Below the pieces are notes generated by a model that was not told where the DNA came from, ran no database searches, and worked only from the letters and a program-made list of their open reading frames with translations. A program made the position numbers and the translations under genes. A stretch of 64,000 nt of DNA from Desmodesmus armatus (taxonomy: Eukaryota; Chlorophyta; Chlorophyceae; Sphaeropleales; Scenedesmaceae): the NCBI GenBank assembly GCA_007449985.2, contig VIIQ02000161.1:1-64000 (forward strand). The letters run 5' to 3'. This document shows, piece after piece, positions 45,427-59,600 of this stretch (positions are counted from its first letter, which is position 1; each line of letters begins with the position of its first letter).

Positions 45427-48400
45427 ATGGTGAAGCAGTTCAAACTCCTGGCCAAGGTTGAGCCAGGCAGAGCAGCAGCAGGTAAGGCCTAGGTCATGCA
45501 ACAAAACCAACTGTACCCGGTTGGCACACACTGCAGTGAACCGCTTCAAACTGTCAACAACAGCTTGCACGTTGGATTCAGCTGACCAGGGAAGAGTGTG
45601 GCTCACCACCATCGTGTTGGATGTCTGGTTTCCAACAACAGGAGAGGCACCAGAAGTTGGGCCCACCTACAGAGCTGTGTACGCCCCTGATGGCCTGGTT
45701 GGCTCAACTTTGACCTGCTATGACCTGTTCAAGTGCGTCTTGCGGCTTCTCAAAGCATTTGTTGGCGTATGCTGACCCCAACACCGCCTGAAGGAGTTCA
45801 CTGCACTTCACTGGGCTCAATCTCCACACGGTGTGGCTTGCCAGCCTCCCTAGGTACCTGTCACAGTGGGGCGCTCCTGTCAAAATGCAGACACATACCT
45901 GCACACTCATGCTTTCCAGTAGTGGCAGCCATCCGTCCATCCTTCCATCCGTCCATCCGTCTCTGTGTGCACCTGCAGGAACTCTGCAGAGCAGTTTGCC
46001 AACAGGGCTTGCCTGGGCTGGCGCCCCCAGCTGGATGCAGAGGGCAAGAGCTTCGGCCCCTACACCTTCATGACCTACAAGGAGGCCTGGGACAAGGCAG
46101 TCAAGGTCAGCACAGACGGAAACAGTAGACAGCCAACAGCAGTTGATGTATGGATACCGCCAGCAGTCAGGGTGGTGGTGGGCTGGTCTGAGAAGGGTTG
46201 AGATCGGGCGCAGCTGGGTCTGCCAGGCAAAATGCTGACAGCTCCTGACTCACGGCCACCAGGAGGCCTTAAAGATGCACACTCATGGACCATGCAAACA
46301 CACAGAACGCATCCTGATGCAGGCAACAGTTGCGGCAGCGGCAGCGCAAGCAGTCCCAGTGTGGCACAGTAGCACCTTGGTGCACATGCTCACGTCAGCA
46401 ACGCACGCCCCTAAGCTGTCTATGGTGTGTCATCTTGGACAGCGATCCTGCCAGTGCTGCTGGCCTGTATGCTGCCCTTGTAGTTTCCAGGAGACACCTG
46501 CTCACCTGCCTGTGCTGGCATGCATGCATGCGTACGTCTGTGGCTATCCTGCAGGTTGGCAGTGCTCTGCTGGACCTGGGGGTGAAGCCTAAGGACAGGG
46601 TGGGCGTGATCGGGGCTAACTGCCCTGAGTGGATGCTCACAATGCAGGGCTGCAACCGCACCAGGTGGGAATGCGCATGCATGCACAATCGCATATCCAA
46701 AGCCTACAAGCTGCAGCCACACTCATATCATACCGTTAGGGACACACCCCTGCACAGGACTACGGGTTGTACCTTTGTCCCATGGTGAGGCGTAAAACAT
46801 ACTAGTAGGCCTGGCTCTCATAGGTTGACTCGGCAGTGTGCATCTGCGGAGGGCAGTACAAAGCAAGGTCCTGGAGCCCCACGGCTGTGAGGGACTCAAC
46901 ATCTTGGCTGCAGGGTGCTGATGCTCCCGTTGCTGCCGCTGCCGCTGCTTCTGTTCACTCCTTGTGCAGCATTGAGTGTGTGCCCCTTTATGACACACTG
47001 GGAGAGACTGCTATTCAGTTCATCATGAACCATGCGTGAGTAATCACAAGGGCTGTTTACGGGTCCTCCTGGGTTAGTGGCAAGCCGGGCAATTGCGACA
47101 GCACCAGGCAGCATTAGCAGCAACGTCATGGAGCCTACACATCAGCATCATCATCAGCTGTTGCTGCAGCATCATCAGCTGCAGCCTGCTTGACGCGTTG
47201 GGGTGAAGTTGAATCTTGGCGGCAGATGCCAGCCAGACCAGCTTGACTGGGGACATGCACACATGTACAACGCACTCCCTGTCCAGCAGCCGGTGTACAC
47301 GCCTGCATCACAGTTGCATTTGAGGCTCTGGAGCTTTGTACGTTGTGTTTGACACAGCCCCTGAGCTTTTATCAGTGACCTGGTCCATTCCAACAGCGTG
47401 TAGTCACTGCCGCTGGTGCCATGCTGTCAACGTGCTGTGTTGTGTGCAGTGAGGTGCGCTTCGTGGTCGGTCATGCAGCCAAGCTGCCTGCCGTGCTGAA
47501 GGCCCTCAAGAGTTTCAAGGGGCAGCTGAAGGGCATTGCATACTGGGGCACAGCAACTCCTGACGTTGTCAAGGTGAGGGAAGCAATGCTTGTGAGAAAG
47601 CTGGCAATGGGGAGGGGTACTTTTACCTGTTGACGATTGCAGCTCCTGCTGACAAGAGTTGTGTTGGTGGCAAAGGTGGAGGGTGGGGACTGCTCATGCC
47701 ATTTCCAAAGCTGCCACCAAGCATTCCCATCAGCACTGAGGGAGTAAGTTCGTCAACACTGCCCATCCATCTTCTGGACCTGCTGTGCGTAGACATGCTT
47801 CTACGCTATGCCATCCCTGTGCTGACATGCTACGGCATGCCTACTGTCATGTGTGCAGGACCTGAAGGCAACCGGGGTGCCCGTGCTGAGCTGGGACGAC
47901 TTCCTGTTTGTGGGAGAGACGCGGCCGCGCAAGGCTGTGCCACCCTCTCCAGAGGACATCTCAACCATCATGTACACAAGCGGCACTACAGGTGTGTCAT
48001 TAGCAACGTCATGTGCACACTGCTCAAGCTGACAGCATTGTTGTTGTTGTGGCTGAATCATCACACTCATACATGCCTGAGCGGCTGTGTGCAGCAGGCA
48101 TTGTCGTTGCAACACTCAAGGTTGAATGCGTGTGCGCAACCAAGCAGCTGTGGGTTCCATGCTCTCTGCAGGTGACCCCAAGGGAGTGATCCACACCCAC
48201 GGCAGTGTTGCCAGCTGCTGTGAGTCCATGAAGGAGTTCCTGGCCTACAACAAGGTGCCCATCAACAACGATGATGTCTACTTCTCATTCCTGCCGCTGG
48301 CACACATCTTCGACAGGTGGGGAGGGGGCCCTGCAGGTCAACACTAGTCAGGGAGGCAGGCGGGCAGTTGGAGTAGGTTGAGTCACCGACCGTACCGCCC

Positions 48401-51400
48401 TCGACCCTCCAGCAGCAAATCAGTTGACGGCATCTGCGATCAATCCACTGTTGACCTGGCCGGTCACCAGTTGCCAGGGAGGCGAGCGGGCTGTTTGAGT
48501 TGGCATATGGGATGGGATGGCTGTAGCACGTGCCTGCGTCTTTTCAGTGTGAAGCTGGCCAAGGGCTGCAAGGGGCGTGCTTGTGCTGCAACATGTGTCT
48601 AGCGGCAAAGCAGGTGCAGCGACGGTGTGTGTGAGTGCTGATATCTCACAGTTCTGAGTGTGCTTCCTGCTGCTGTGCAGGGTGGTGGAGGAGGCTGTGC
48701 TGATGCTGGGCGCATCTGTGGGCTACTTCACTGGTGAGTCACTCATTAGTCAGGATGGGTGCTGACCAGCAGCAGCATTGATGAACGTTATGCCGTTTTT
48801 CAAGTTGCATGCTTGAGCGTTGTTTGATGTGTCCCAAGCACTATGCAGGCCAGCTGATGACTGGCAGTTGTCAGCAAGAGCATCATGATGCACTTCGCAC
48901 ACAGCATGATGTTTTGATAGTGAAAGACCTGCTGCGCATGATGCTACAGGAGGAAGCCCGTTTCGCGGTGCGTAATGTGCTTTGACTTCAAACTGGGGTG
49001 TTCTGTGCTGTCCCTGCAGGTGACACCCGCAAGCTGTTGGAGGACTGTGCCGTGCTGAAGCCCACTGTCTTCTGTGCTGTGCCGCGCGTGTACGAGCGCG
49101 TCTATGCAGGAGTCATGGACAAGGTGTGTTGGCTCTACAGCCATCGTCGTAGCAGTGTGTGCTGCATGCAGCGGTAGCAGGCCAGCACTGGCTCAACCCA
49201 CCTGTAGCGCTGTCAATGCCTGTGGGGGTTTGTCACATGCACATGACTCGTTACTCATCGAAACAGGATTGGACGCCGGCTATGCCGCCAGTCACCCAGC
49301 ATGTGCAGCAACATGCAGGGTCTGCGTGCTTCCTAGCTGTCCGCGCATATCTATTATCACCCAGAAACTCGCCGGTACGACCCACACACATCGTCTGTGC
49401 TGCCTGCCTGCAGGTGAAGAAGCAGGGTCCCTTCAAGATGTTCCTGTTCAACATGGCCCTGCACTACAAGCAGTTCTGGATGCGACTGGGCTTCAGCACA
49501 CTCACAGCCAGCCCGCTGTGCAACAAAGTCTTCTTCAGCAAGACACAGGTGCGTGCAGGCACGTTTAGGGGTGGCTGATGCACGTTGGCAGCGTATGCCG
49601 AGATGCAAATCACCTGCAGGAGGGAGACGCAATGCTGATAGCTTCCATCCCCACAGTCCCAGTGACCCACTCCAAGAGGAGGAAATTTTCACCAGTGCTT
49701 TTGTGGCCGCAAGTGCTAGCCGTGTGTAGCACCAGGACTACCGGGCAGGCCGTTGCTGCTTAAGGTCCGCGGCAGTCACCAAGCCACTGTCGCTCGTGTG
49801 AATGTTCATGTTCATGGTGCTGTTCATGCTGCAGGCCGCTGTTGGTGGCCGCATGCGGTTCTTCATCAGCGGTGGAGCACCGCTGCCCGCATACGCAGGC
49901 AGCTTCATGGCTACAGCCATGAATGTGCCGGTGCTGCAGGTAAGTGCAGCTACGAATGGCCACATGGCGCGCACATACTTATCGCTCAAGCTTGTGTTGC
50001 CCTGCTGGCAATCTTGCACTATGGTTGTGCATTGCAGCCACAGTCGCCAGCTTGCCTCTTCCACGCCATACCCTGGACAGCAGTAGGTTGCTGTGGTTGG
50101 GCCGCCTGCACCCCCAAGATGCACGGCTCTGCTCTCTGAACTCACGGGTCCTGTCTGTTTTGGTGCGATGTTGTCCTTGTGCTGTTGCCAGGGTTACGGG
50201 CTGACAGAGTCTTGCGGAGCCTCTCTGGCAGCGTAAGTTGACTTCTCACAGCTGTGCCGCAGAATCTCGACTTGTTTGCAAGGCATGCAATTATGCACAT
50301 GCGGAGCTTCCCAGGTACATCCAGGGCAGGTGTCAGCACTGCAGTCAGCACAGGGGCGCGCGCAGCCTTCATTTTTCAAAATTTCAAAACAAACAACATG
50401 TAATCAAGACAATCATTTCACCTGACCCTGGCCTTACATGTTGCCGGCATGATCTTCAATCATTCTTGTAGGGACCCGAACGACCACGCTATGATGGGCA
50501 CTGTGGGCACCCCGCTGCCTGGTGTTGACCTGCGGCTGGAGGCAGTGCCTGAGCTGGGGTACCTGCCCAGCGACAAGACGGGACCCAGGGGAGAGGTATG
50601 TGCGTGTACTCTTTGGTCATCTGGGCACTCCTCTTTGGTGTTGAAGTGTGGCCCTGACTGCTGGTGGTGTTGAAACAGCAGCTGCACTCATGTTGCGCCC
50701 GCTGCTGGCGCCGTGCAGTGGCCAATGACCTGCGTGCGCTGTGTTTGCTGTCTCATGACCCCTCACGACTCTGCGGAGCTGTATCGTTGATGTATTGCTG
50801 ATGGTGCATTGTGCAGGTGTGCTTGCGCGGTCCCTGCATGTTTGTCGGCTACTACAAGCAGCCAGACATGACGGCAGAGACCATCGACAAGGACGGCTTC
50901 TTTCACACAGGTACAGCCGACTGCAAGCATTTCATGCGTTTGATGCAGCAACTTCGCACCTTCCTTTGAGCTCTGTTCTTGGCGTTGCTGGAAGAAATGC
51001 ATTTAGGTATCTTCTGAAATTGTCCTGCGTTTGTCGTAGCCTCACCATGTGCCCTGCTTGTGCTACTGTCGGCTAATGTTGCTGCAGGAGACATTGGCGA
51101 GCTGACTGGCAGGGGTGCGCTGCGCATCATTGACCGCAAGAAGAACATCTTCAAGCTCTCACAGGGTGAGCATGCCCTGAAACAAGTCAGCAACTTTCTT
51201 TAAAGAATTCAGTCAAAGGCAAAGATACCTCATATTTGATCTTAGTTGGGAAAGTCATCATGAACCCACACAAATTGGAGGCCAGTCACACCACCACATT
51301 GCAACCAGCAACTGTGTGTACTACCTCCAGCCAGTGACTATCATGTGCCCCACCGGCCTGCAAGACCTGAGGCGTCAAACACTGATAACACATGCTTGAG

Positions 51401-52682
51401 CAGGGTGGGTTGGCTTGGTATCAAGACACTGATGTCATGCTCTGCAGGCGAGTATGTTGCCGTGGAGATGATTGAGAGCACACTGGGCAAGAATGAGATG
51501 GTGGAGCAGATCTGGGTGTACGGCAGCAGCTATGAGGCTGTGCTGGTGGCTGTGGTGGTGCCCAACAAGGGACCACTCATGCAGTGGGCAAAGGAGCAGG
51601 TGCGTGTGCATGGCTCAGTCACACTGAAGCTGTCAGCGGCATGCTTTTGACAACAAAGGAGCAAGACGTCATCAGCATGCGCCAGGCTCCTGCGCTGCCA
51701 ACAACTGAAGTGTGCCAGGTGTTGCAGCTGCAGCTTGCCTGTTACACAGTGCGTACTGTTCATGTGTTTGGCAGACTCGGACTCTCGTGTGTGCGCCTGT
51801 AGCTTTGTCTGCGTGCCCACTGGTTACATTTATAGTGCGACCTTGAGATTGCTCCTTCTACCCTACAGGGTGGTGCACTGGCGGGTGAGGACTTTGCTGA
51901 GCTGTGTGCAAGCAAGCAGGCAACTGCTGCAGTGCTGGACAGCTTGACGGCAACAGGTGGGTCTGGCTGTGCCGGCACAGACCAGTTACAGCTTTGAACT
52001 TACTGCTGCAGCTGAAATCATGTAGCACATCGCCCACACTGGCCACACTATGCAGCTTGTCCCGACCCTGTGACCCTGCCGTGCCAATACTTTCTGCATG
52101 CATGCTCAAATGGTGACGATTGCATGCTGCACCCGTCTGCAGGCAAGGCTGCTCGCTTGAAGGGCTTCGAGTTCCCCAAGGCCATCCACCTTGAGCCCAA
52201 CCCCTTCAGCATTGAGCATGACCTCATCACACCAAAGCTCAGCCTCAAGCGGCCTCAGCTGCTCAAGTACTACAAGAAGCAGGTGAGCAAGGCCTGCAAG
52301 GCTTTCTCCTTCACACCACTCCTGATTTGGCGCTCATTGAGCTTGGCAGGCATGCTGCCAGCACAGTGTATCGGTTGCTGAGCAGGCGGGGTACCTACTG
52401 ATGTGTGCAGTGGGCTCACTTAGGCTTGGCAAGCTGTAAAGTTGTGTGCTTGCGACAGACAAGTGCCCTGCATGTGTCCTGCTTTTGCATTTGATCTGCA
52501 TGTGCCGGTACTGCATTATGCTGGAGCTGTGTACTCAGCAGGTCGCTCGATGTGTGCGTGTACTGCTTGTATGTGTGCAGATTGATGGCATGTATGCTGG
52601 TGTAAAGCAGCAGCAACCTGCAGCCAAGAAGCCGGCAGCTGCGGGAGGAGTGCCAGCAGGCGCCGCCGCTGCAGTGTCATAA
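45427..52682 (+). CDS. Long-chain acyl-CoA synthetase (LACS1), 20 exons
   Basis: ATP-dependent activation of long-chain fatty acids to acyl-CoA via an acyl-adenylate. Exons: 45427-45481, 45642-45732, 45979-46105, 46555-46664, 46970-47035, 47450-47573, 47859-47991, 48172-48316, 48681-48733, 49020-49123, 49414-49548, 49835-49939, 50192-50232, 50472-50595, 50817-50910, 51088-51165, 51448-51599, 51869-51956, 52143-52282, 52581-52682. All introns are GT-AG, phases agree, and the product is 688 residues, the normal LACS length. Motifs in order: [25 protein letters not shown], the AMP-binding P-loop [66 protein letters not shown] and LTPK-type [13 protein letters not shown]. This is closest to plant LACS4-like ER enzymes. 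No signal peptide or PTS1 is seen (C-terminus AAVS after a Lys/Ala/Gln tail). It is in tandem with LACS2. Confidence 0.95.
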
Positions 52683-53362
52683 GCAGCGGCGGCGGCGGCA
52701 GCCACCTCCTTCCTGATCCTCACTTGCGGCTGCACCTGCAGCATGCGGTGGAGGCAGCAAGTGTCCTGCTAGCACCATGGCTGCTTCTGGGTGGTTGGCT
52801 GGTTGACCTCTGCAGCTTTGGCAGCATTGTTTGGCAGGTGGGCCTGCGGCAGCTCACCGCTCAGTGCAAGCTAGCACATGTTCACGGAATTGCATGACGC
52901 AAGAATGCCCCGGTGGTGTCCTGTGGTACAGCCCTGGTGCGAAGCCCAGCTGCCAAGGAGTGCACAGCCTTGTGGCCGACTGCCTTTCAAGGCACTGGTA
53001 GCTGGGTTTTGATATAGTGGTCAGACAAGTTGATGTGTCTGGCCACAAGGGCAGCCTGGGTTATAGTGCATGCGCCTGTTGAACCAACCACACCAAGCTG
53101 CCAGCCCTGTGGCGGCAGCAGCACAGCATTGTTTGGTCTGACTTGGCTTGCAGCCTTGTGAACTGGGCTGGACTGTTGGTGGGTTTGCTGTTGTGGGTGC
53201 TGTTCTGCTGCGTTGAATTGTTGGTGGGCTGGTGATCTTCTGCATCTGAGCTTGGTTCATGGTGCGCAGCTGCGTCCTTATCCCAAGCAATGTCATGTGC
53301 ACATGGGAGCTGTTGCATGGGTGCCTGGGACCTACAAAGTGACTGCGTGCGGTGTTTGGCAG

Positions 53363-53367
53363 TGTAA
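53363..53367 (+). terminator. Putative LACS1 TGTAA polyadenylation signal
   Basis: TGTAA lies 680 nt after the LACS1 stop, at the end of a G/T-rich 3' flank and 300 nt before the LACS2 start. Confidence 0.5.
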
Positions 53368-53665
53368 AAGATGCAATTGAACAATTCTGGATGATACTGT
53401 GACACGGCCATGGCGTGCAGCATATGTTGATGCGGTCCTTCCTTTGGATGCTCACGCCGCGCCGACGGTTGGCAGCGTTGCGTCAGCGTTGCCTCGTGGG
53501 CTCGAAAAACGCAACATGAACGTTCTTACTATACTGCAAACCGTCCTCAACAGAATCGACAAGCAATGCGTGTTCATTGAGGGCAACGAGGTTACTCATT
53601 TGATCTGATCGACCCAGCTCCCAGTGTACGAAGCTCGCTGCACCTCAACCGGGCAGTGTGCCTGG
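53368..53665 (+). promoter_or_regulatory. Short LACS2 promoter/5' UTR
   Basis: Only about 300 nt separate the LACS1 poly(A) candidate from the LACS2 ATG, so the LACS2 promoter is compact or overlaps the LACS1 3' UTR. No specific element is recognised. Confidence 0.4.
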
Positions 53666-56600
53666 ATGGCATCTTTCAAGCACCTGAAGCAGATAGCGCC
53701 AGGCAGGCCTGCAGAAGGGGACAGGCCAGAAGTGGGGCCCACCTTTCGTGCGGCGTATGCAGCAGATGGCCTGCAAAGCACCCCAGGAACCTGCTACGAT
53801 CTGTTCAAGTATGTAAAGCTCTGCTATCTGCAAAACTTAAGTCACAAAACAGCTTGCCTGAGGCTCCATGGACGTCCGACCCCATGCATGCGTGCCATGT
53901 GCTCACAGCTGACTCAGCATCGGATGCACCAACAGCAGCAACATGGCCTATGCCTGCTTTCTAAACGGCCAGCCTGTGTGGCTTTGTCACGTTGCAGCAC
54001 CACTTGTAACACTACTAAGCCACATGGATGCTGTGCTGCTTGCTGCAGGAATTCTGCTGAGAGGTATGGGGGCAGGCCGTGCCTGGGCTGGCGCACCCAG
54101 GAGGGGGCAGAAGGGAAGCTGGGCCCCTACACCTTCATGACCTACAAGGAGGCATGGGACAAGGCAGTCAAGGTGAGCTGCTGGACATGCATTGGCTTCA
54201 GTAGTGCACCAAATTACGTAGCTGGATGATAGCATGACCCGCAGCCTTAGCTGGCATGGACCTGGGACAACTTGGGTGTGTTTCGCTGCTTACTGCTGCT
54301 GTTGCGGCTGGTGTGTCCCTTTGCACCAGGTGGGCAGTGCCTACCTGAATCTGGGCCTGCAGCCCAAGGACAGGGTGGGTGTGTTTGGAGCCAACTGCCC
54401 TGAGTGGATGCTGGCTATGCAGGGCTGCAACCGCACTAGGTGAGGCCCAAGGGAGGGGTCTCAGCATGGTCTGCATTTAATGCACCGGAGTCCATCTTGA
54501 GGGTTGTGAGCTGCCACGTTTTGACCGGCGGAATGGCAACCACCATTGGCAGTGAATGCATGCAGCTGCTGTAACAGCATGTACACATGGGCTGCATAAT
54601 GGCGGCAGGGCCCTCCTCATGCAATGTGGCTGGAAACAGGTCACCAGCAGTGCTGCCAATGCCCCCTGCAGGGTTTTGGGTTTTTTTGCCAGCTGGCAGG
54701 GCGCAATGCCTGCAGCACCACAAGCTGATTGGCCCTGAGAGTTCATTCCTTGATCATCATGGCCCTTGGCAAGGGCAGCTCAAAACTTGTGTGTCATTGG
54801 GGTTGGTACTCACCAACAGCAGTGTGACAAAGCACAGCCGACATATTGGCGCCATGAATGCTCAGTTACCGCCGTGTGACGTGCTGCGCTGTGCTGTCAC
54901 CCCATGTGTCTACTGCTTTGGTGTGCATTGCAGCATCGAGTGTGTGCCCCTGTACGACACCCTGGGAGAGAATGCCATCGACTTCATTCTCAACCATGCG
55001 TAAGTGCCCATCAATGCTGCTCGCAGTAGCGCTCTTTGCAACAGCAGTATCCCGCAGCCTGCCACCAGCCTTGAATGCATGGATGGATGGGCCGCTGGGT
55101 ACTCCCAGAGGGGTGTGCAAACTGGAAACAAACAACCGGGACGTACAATATTGTGCAGCATTCAAGGCCGCCCATATTGGTGTGTGCCGTCACCACGCAG
55201 CGTGCAGTCGTGCATTCGCATGCGCATTGCGTCCAAAGCCTACAGTAGCCTCTTTCAGCAGCCAACAGGGTGAGCCTCATTCTGTAAGCAGCTCACAGCA
55301 GCTGCTGCCTTTGCTTTTTGCCTCAGGGAGGTGAAGCTGGTTGTTGCCAACGGCTCCAAGCTTCCAGCCCTTGTGAAGGCCATGCCCAACTTCAAGGGCA
55401 AGCTGCTGGCAGTGGTGTACTGGGGTGCTGCTGCAGACGACGCTGTGCAGGTGCGGGCTTGAACGTGAGCTGGACAGGGCATATCATGCCGCGGTTGAGC
55501 CACTATCAGCTTTGGGGCAGTGCTGGCTGACACCGTGTCTCCAAACCCCGTGGCTCCAAACCCTTTTTGGTCTTTTTGCGTTTGAATGTGGCTCCATGCA
55601 CTGCTTTTATAAAGTTTGAACACATGAGTCATGCCACTCGCGCAGTGCAGGACGCTCTGGGCTCCTGCTTGAGATTTCAGGGTTGTTACCGTAACAGAGT
55701 CACTTCAGCATCAATGCGACGTCACCGGCCTGGCTTGGCCATGCACCAATTGGTCTGCCGTTTGTAACTGTGTCACTTCCTACTGCAGGGGCTTCAGGCT
55801 GCTGGTATTGGCCGTGTGCTGAGCTGGGAGGCGTTCCTGCAGGTTGGTGCTGACAACCCCAGGGATGCAGTGCCACCCACAGCAGAGGACATCTCAACCA
55901 TCATGTACACCAGCGGCACAACAGGTGTGTCACCAGTGTATCAGAAATTTTCTGGCACAGTGTGCCGCACATCAGTCAGTGACTAAAAGCATCCTTTTGC
56001 ATTGCATTTTCAAAATCAGTGATGTTAGAGTAGCGAACATGGTGTGCAAGTAACTGCCATTCCTAGTGATGCCGTCTGTTGACACATGAAGGCTGATATG
56101 GTGCAAGCCGGCCAGTCAAGGGCTTCTGCCGTCAGGCAGCGTCAGCTGGACAAGCTTGGCGCTGCCACGTAAGCTTGGTCACCTAGTTATGCGATTCGGC
56201 AGTGCATGTGGCCAGAAGGCAAGGCAGGGCTGGCACGACGTGGTATTATGCGCGAGCTCTGTCACCAACGGTTGGTCAACAAGTTGCGCAATCAAGACGC
56301 CATGCCAGGAACAGAAGATGCAATATGCGTGCTCAGCACAGTGTGGCATGCTGCAGGTGACCCCAAGGGTGTAATCCACACCCATGGCAGTGTGTCCAGC
56401 ACAGTTGAAGCAGCGAGGGAGTTCTTCAACCACAACAATGTGGGATTGACCTGCGACGACGTTTACTTCTCATTCCTGCCACTGGCCCACATCTTTGACA
56501 GGTGGGTGTGTTTGTGCAGGCAAGCGGTACTACCACAGCATACCTTATGGAGTGGCATTCAACCTGCATGCAGCATGGCACATGCCATGATGCACTGATT

Positions 56601-59600
56601 GCAGCCTGCTTAAAGCGAGATCTTTTGACACTGAAGCACAGCCTGTGGCAACCGGGTTGCCTGTGTAAACCCTCCAAGGGGGGGCCCCAACTTGGCCACT
56701 ACAAAGTGGTTATACCCAGCCCAATCGTTGTCCTCGCACCTGTACTTGCTCAGCCAAGATTCCTTGAGCCGCTGCCCCTCAGCAGCACACTGTGTGCCAC
56801 AGTGGTACCAGGTAGTGCCAATCATTGCCTTGATGGCATGCACAGTGCTGTCAACACTGCTGCAAGGCCAGTGCATGTGCAGGATCATGCACACCCCTCA
56901 GTGAGGCATGGAACTCTGCCTGCGTCTGTGACGTTGACCCGTCGACATGCGTGCAACTCCAAGACTGCTGCTGCTGTTGCGGTTCTTGTTCCTGTTGCTT
57001 GTCAGAGTTGTTGAGGAGGTCATGATCATGCTGGGGGCCAGTTGTGGCTACTTCGCAGGTGGGCGTCCACTGCATTCTGTCAGATGCATCTGCATTATAT
57101 GATACATACAATGTGTGAGCCTTCATTCACCACCAATCAACCAAGCAGCTATACGTAGCTTGTGTCACAGCAATCACTGAACATATGCGCTGCAGGTGAC
57201 ACGCGCAAGCTGCTGGAGGACTGTGCCGTGCTGCGACCCACCGTCTTCTGTGCTGTGCCGCGCGTGTTTGAGCGCATCTACTCAGGTGTCATGGACAAGG
57301 TGCGGAGTCTGTAGGTCTGCAAGCCGCCGCCTGCTCAGCCTTGCTGCCAGTCTGGCACGATATACAGTTCTTTGGGACCTACCTGCTGCCGCAGCAGCAT
57401 GCTGCAGTGCAGCAGCATGCAGCAGCCAGGCTTACATGTCCATCGACCAGTCGTGGTGTTGTCGAACTGAGACCATGTTGCTCGTTTTGTCATGGTTGCT
57501 GCTGCAGGTGAAGGCCCAGGGCGGGGTCAAGCTGGCCGTGTTCAACGCTGCCCTGCGCTACAAGCAGATGTGGATGCGGCTGGGCTACAAGACCACACAG
57601 GCCAGCCCACTGTGCAACAAAGTCTTCTTCAGCAAGACACAGGTTTGTAGTGATGGACTAGGGCTGTTGTCTTGTCAGGCTGCCAACAGCACTCATAAGC
57701 GTCATCATTGCATCGAATACACTGCACGGTGGCACTGCACGTCACCACCCTCAATGTCACCACCCCCAGTTCGTTTGGCTTCAGGCATCACGCCAAAGTG
57801 AAAAGCTGGCAAGCTTGTCACATCATCACGCTCAAGCTTTGGTCCAATTAGCTGTTGGCGGTGGCTGGCATGACCATGCCGTTCTGCCACATGTATGTTG
57901 CAGGCTGCTGTTGGTGGACGCATGCGCCTGTTCGTTAGTGGTGGAGCACCACTGCCCACATATGCAGGCAACTTCATGGCTACAGCCATGAATGTGCCGG
58001 TGCTGCAGGTAGGCATTCTGTTTGATTGTCTTTAACGGCCGCTGCTTTGAAAGTGTGCTGTTTGGAGACCGATCACAGTATGAACATGCTGTGGCAAAGT
58101 AGCTAAGATCATAGCTACAACCACTGCGCCAGCCTGTCGCTTTTTGCTGCATTATTGAGGCTGCTGCTGTTTGCAAGGATATATGTGTCAGGACATAGGA
58201 TATATATGTCAGGACACCTCCAAAGCTCATGATTCTTACATAGCCCAATGCCTGAAGCTGAAACAACAGAGTCTACTTGTGTTAGCCGATATCAGAGCAT
58301 CGATGGGCGGGCCGGACACGTTACCCAGCTATTTGTGCATGATGTCTTGTATGCACTGCGCTGTCCATGCAGGGTTACGGACTGACAGAGTCATGCGGGG
58401 CAACCATCGGGCAGTAAGTGTGCTGTCTTTTGGGATTTTTGTGGTCACCAAGCCCATCTTGCTGCGTATTACTGAAGCCTGCAGCTGTGACAGACGCATC
58501 AAGCCTACAAAGCTGTTCTAACAATGCATCTGGAATGCATGCATCAGCAGAGACTGAATGCACATCGACTGGGCCATCAGTCTGGAGTGGCATGCCACAT
58601 GTGAAGTGTTGAGCACAACAAAATTGTGGTGCTGAACACTGCAGAGACCCCTTTGACCACGCTATGATGGGCACGGTGGGCCTCCCCCTGCCTGGTGTTG
58701 ACCTGCGGCTGGAGGCAGTGCCTGAGCTGGGATACCATCCCAGCGATCCTAAGGCACCCAGGGGAGAGGTGGGGACCTGCAGCCACCCTGAGTGTGCTTG
58801 GCATATCATGGCTGAAATTGTTGGGCAGGAATTCCTGACGAGTCCACATTTGCACTCACACGGTCTGACGTCACAGTCTAGTTGGGCGGTTGCAAGTGAA
58901 GTATACGTACACCACGATGATAGACGCCAAGCAACCCCTTGCACTATTAATGTGCACCATCCACTGAGAGGCGCTCTTCGAGCCTGCCGTTCCATCTTCT
59001 GCTGTATGCTTGCTTGATTCAGGTGTGCATGCGTGGCCCGGTGATGTACTCTGGTTACTTCAAGCAGCCTGAGCTGACAGCAGAGTCAACCGACAGTGAG
59101 GGCTTCTTCCACACAGGTGGGCTAGTTGGGCAGTGTTGCATGCCAAATGGCATTCACCCCGGCAGTCCAAGGCCCTTGGAAATCAACAGGAATGAGTATT
59201 TTGGGCCATCTGCCAGTTGAGCTGGTGTCAGAAACCAAGCAGGCTTGTGGGGAGGCTACCGCCGCTGAACCAGACTGTTCAACCCGCATTGGATGCAAGA
59301 GTTGCATCGTAGCTATCATAGTCTGCGCAGTGGTTGGGAGCAATGAGTTGCACATTGGTCATGACTCCTGGTGTCTGAGCTGAGAGTTATATGTGTCACC
59401 TGCAGGGGACATTGGTGAGCTGACCCCCCAGGGTGCCCTCCGCATCATCGACAGGAAGAAGAACATCTTCAAGCTCTCACAGGGTGGGTGCCTTTGGACC
59501 GCAACAGCAGCGTAGTGGTGTTGTTGATTGCACAGCAGCCACCCTTAGAGAGCAGGCTGGCCAGGTCTCATGAGGCTGGTGACGTTTTTTAGGGTGCAGT

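Noticed and set aside
45979..46105. LACS pair as one fused or trans-spliced gene
   Set aside because: Each copy has its own ATG, full motif set, stop codon and, for LACS1, a poly(A) signal before the next start.
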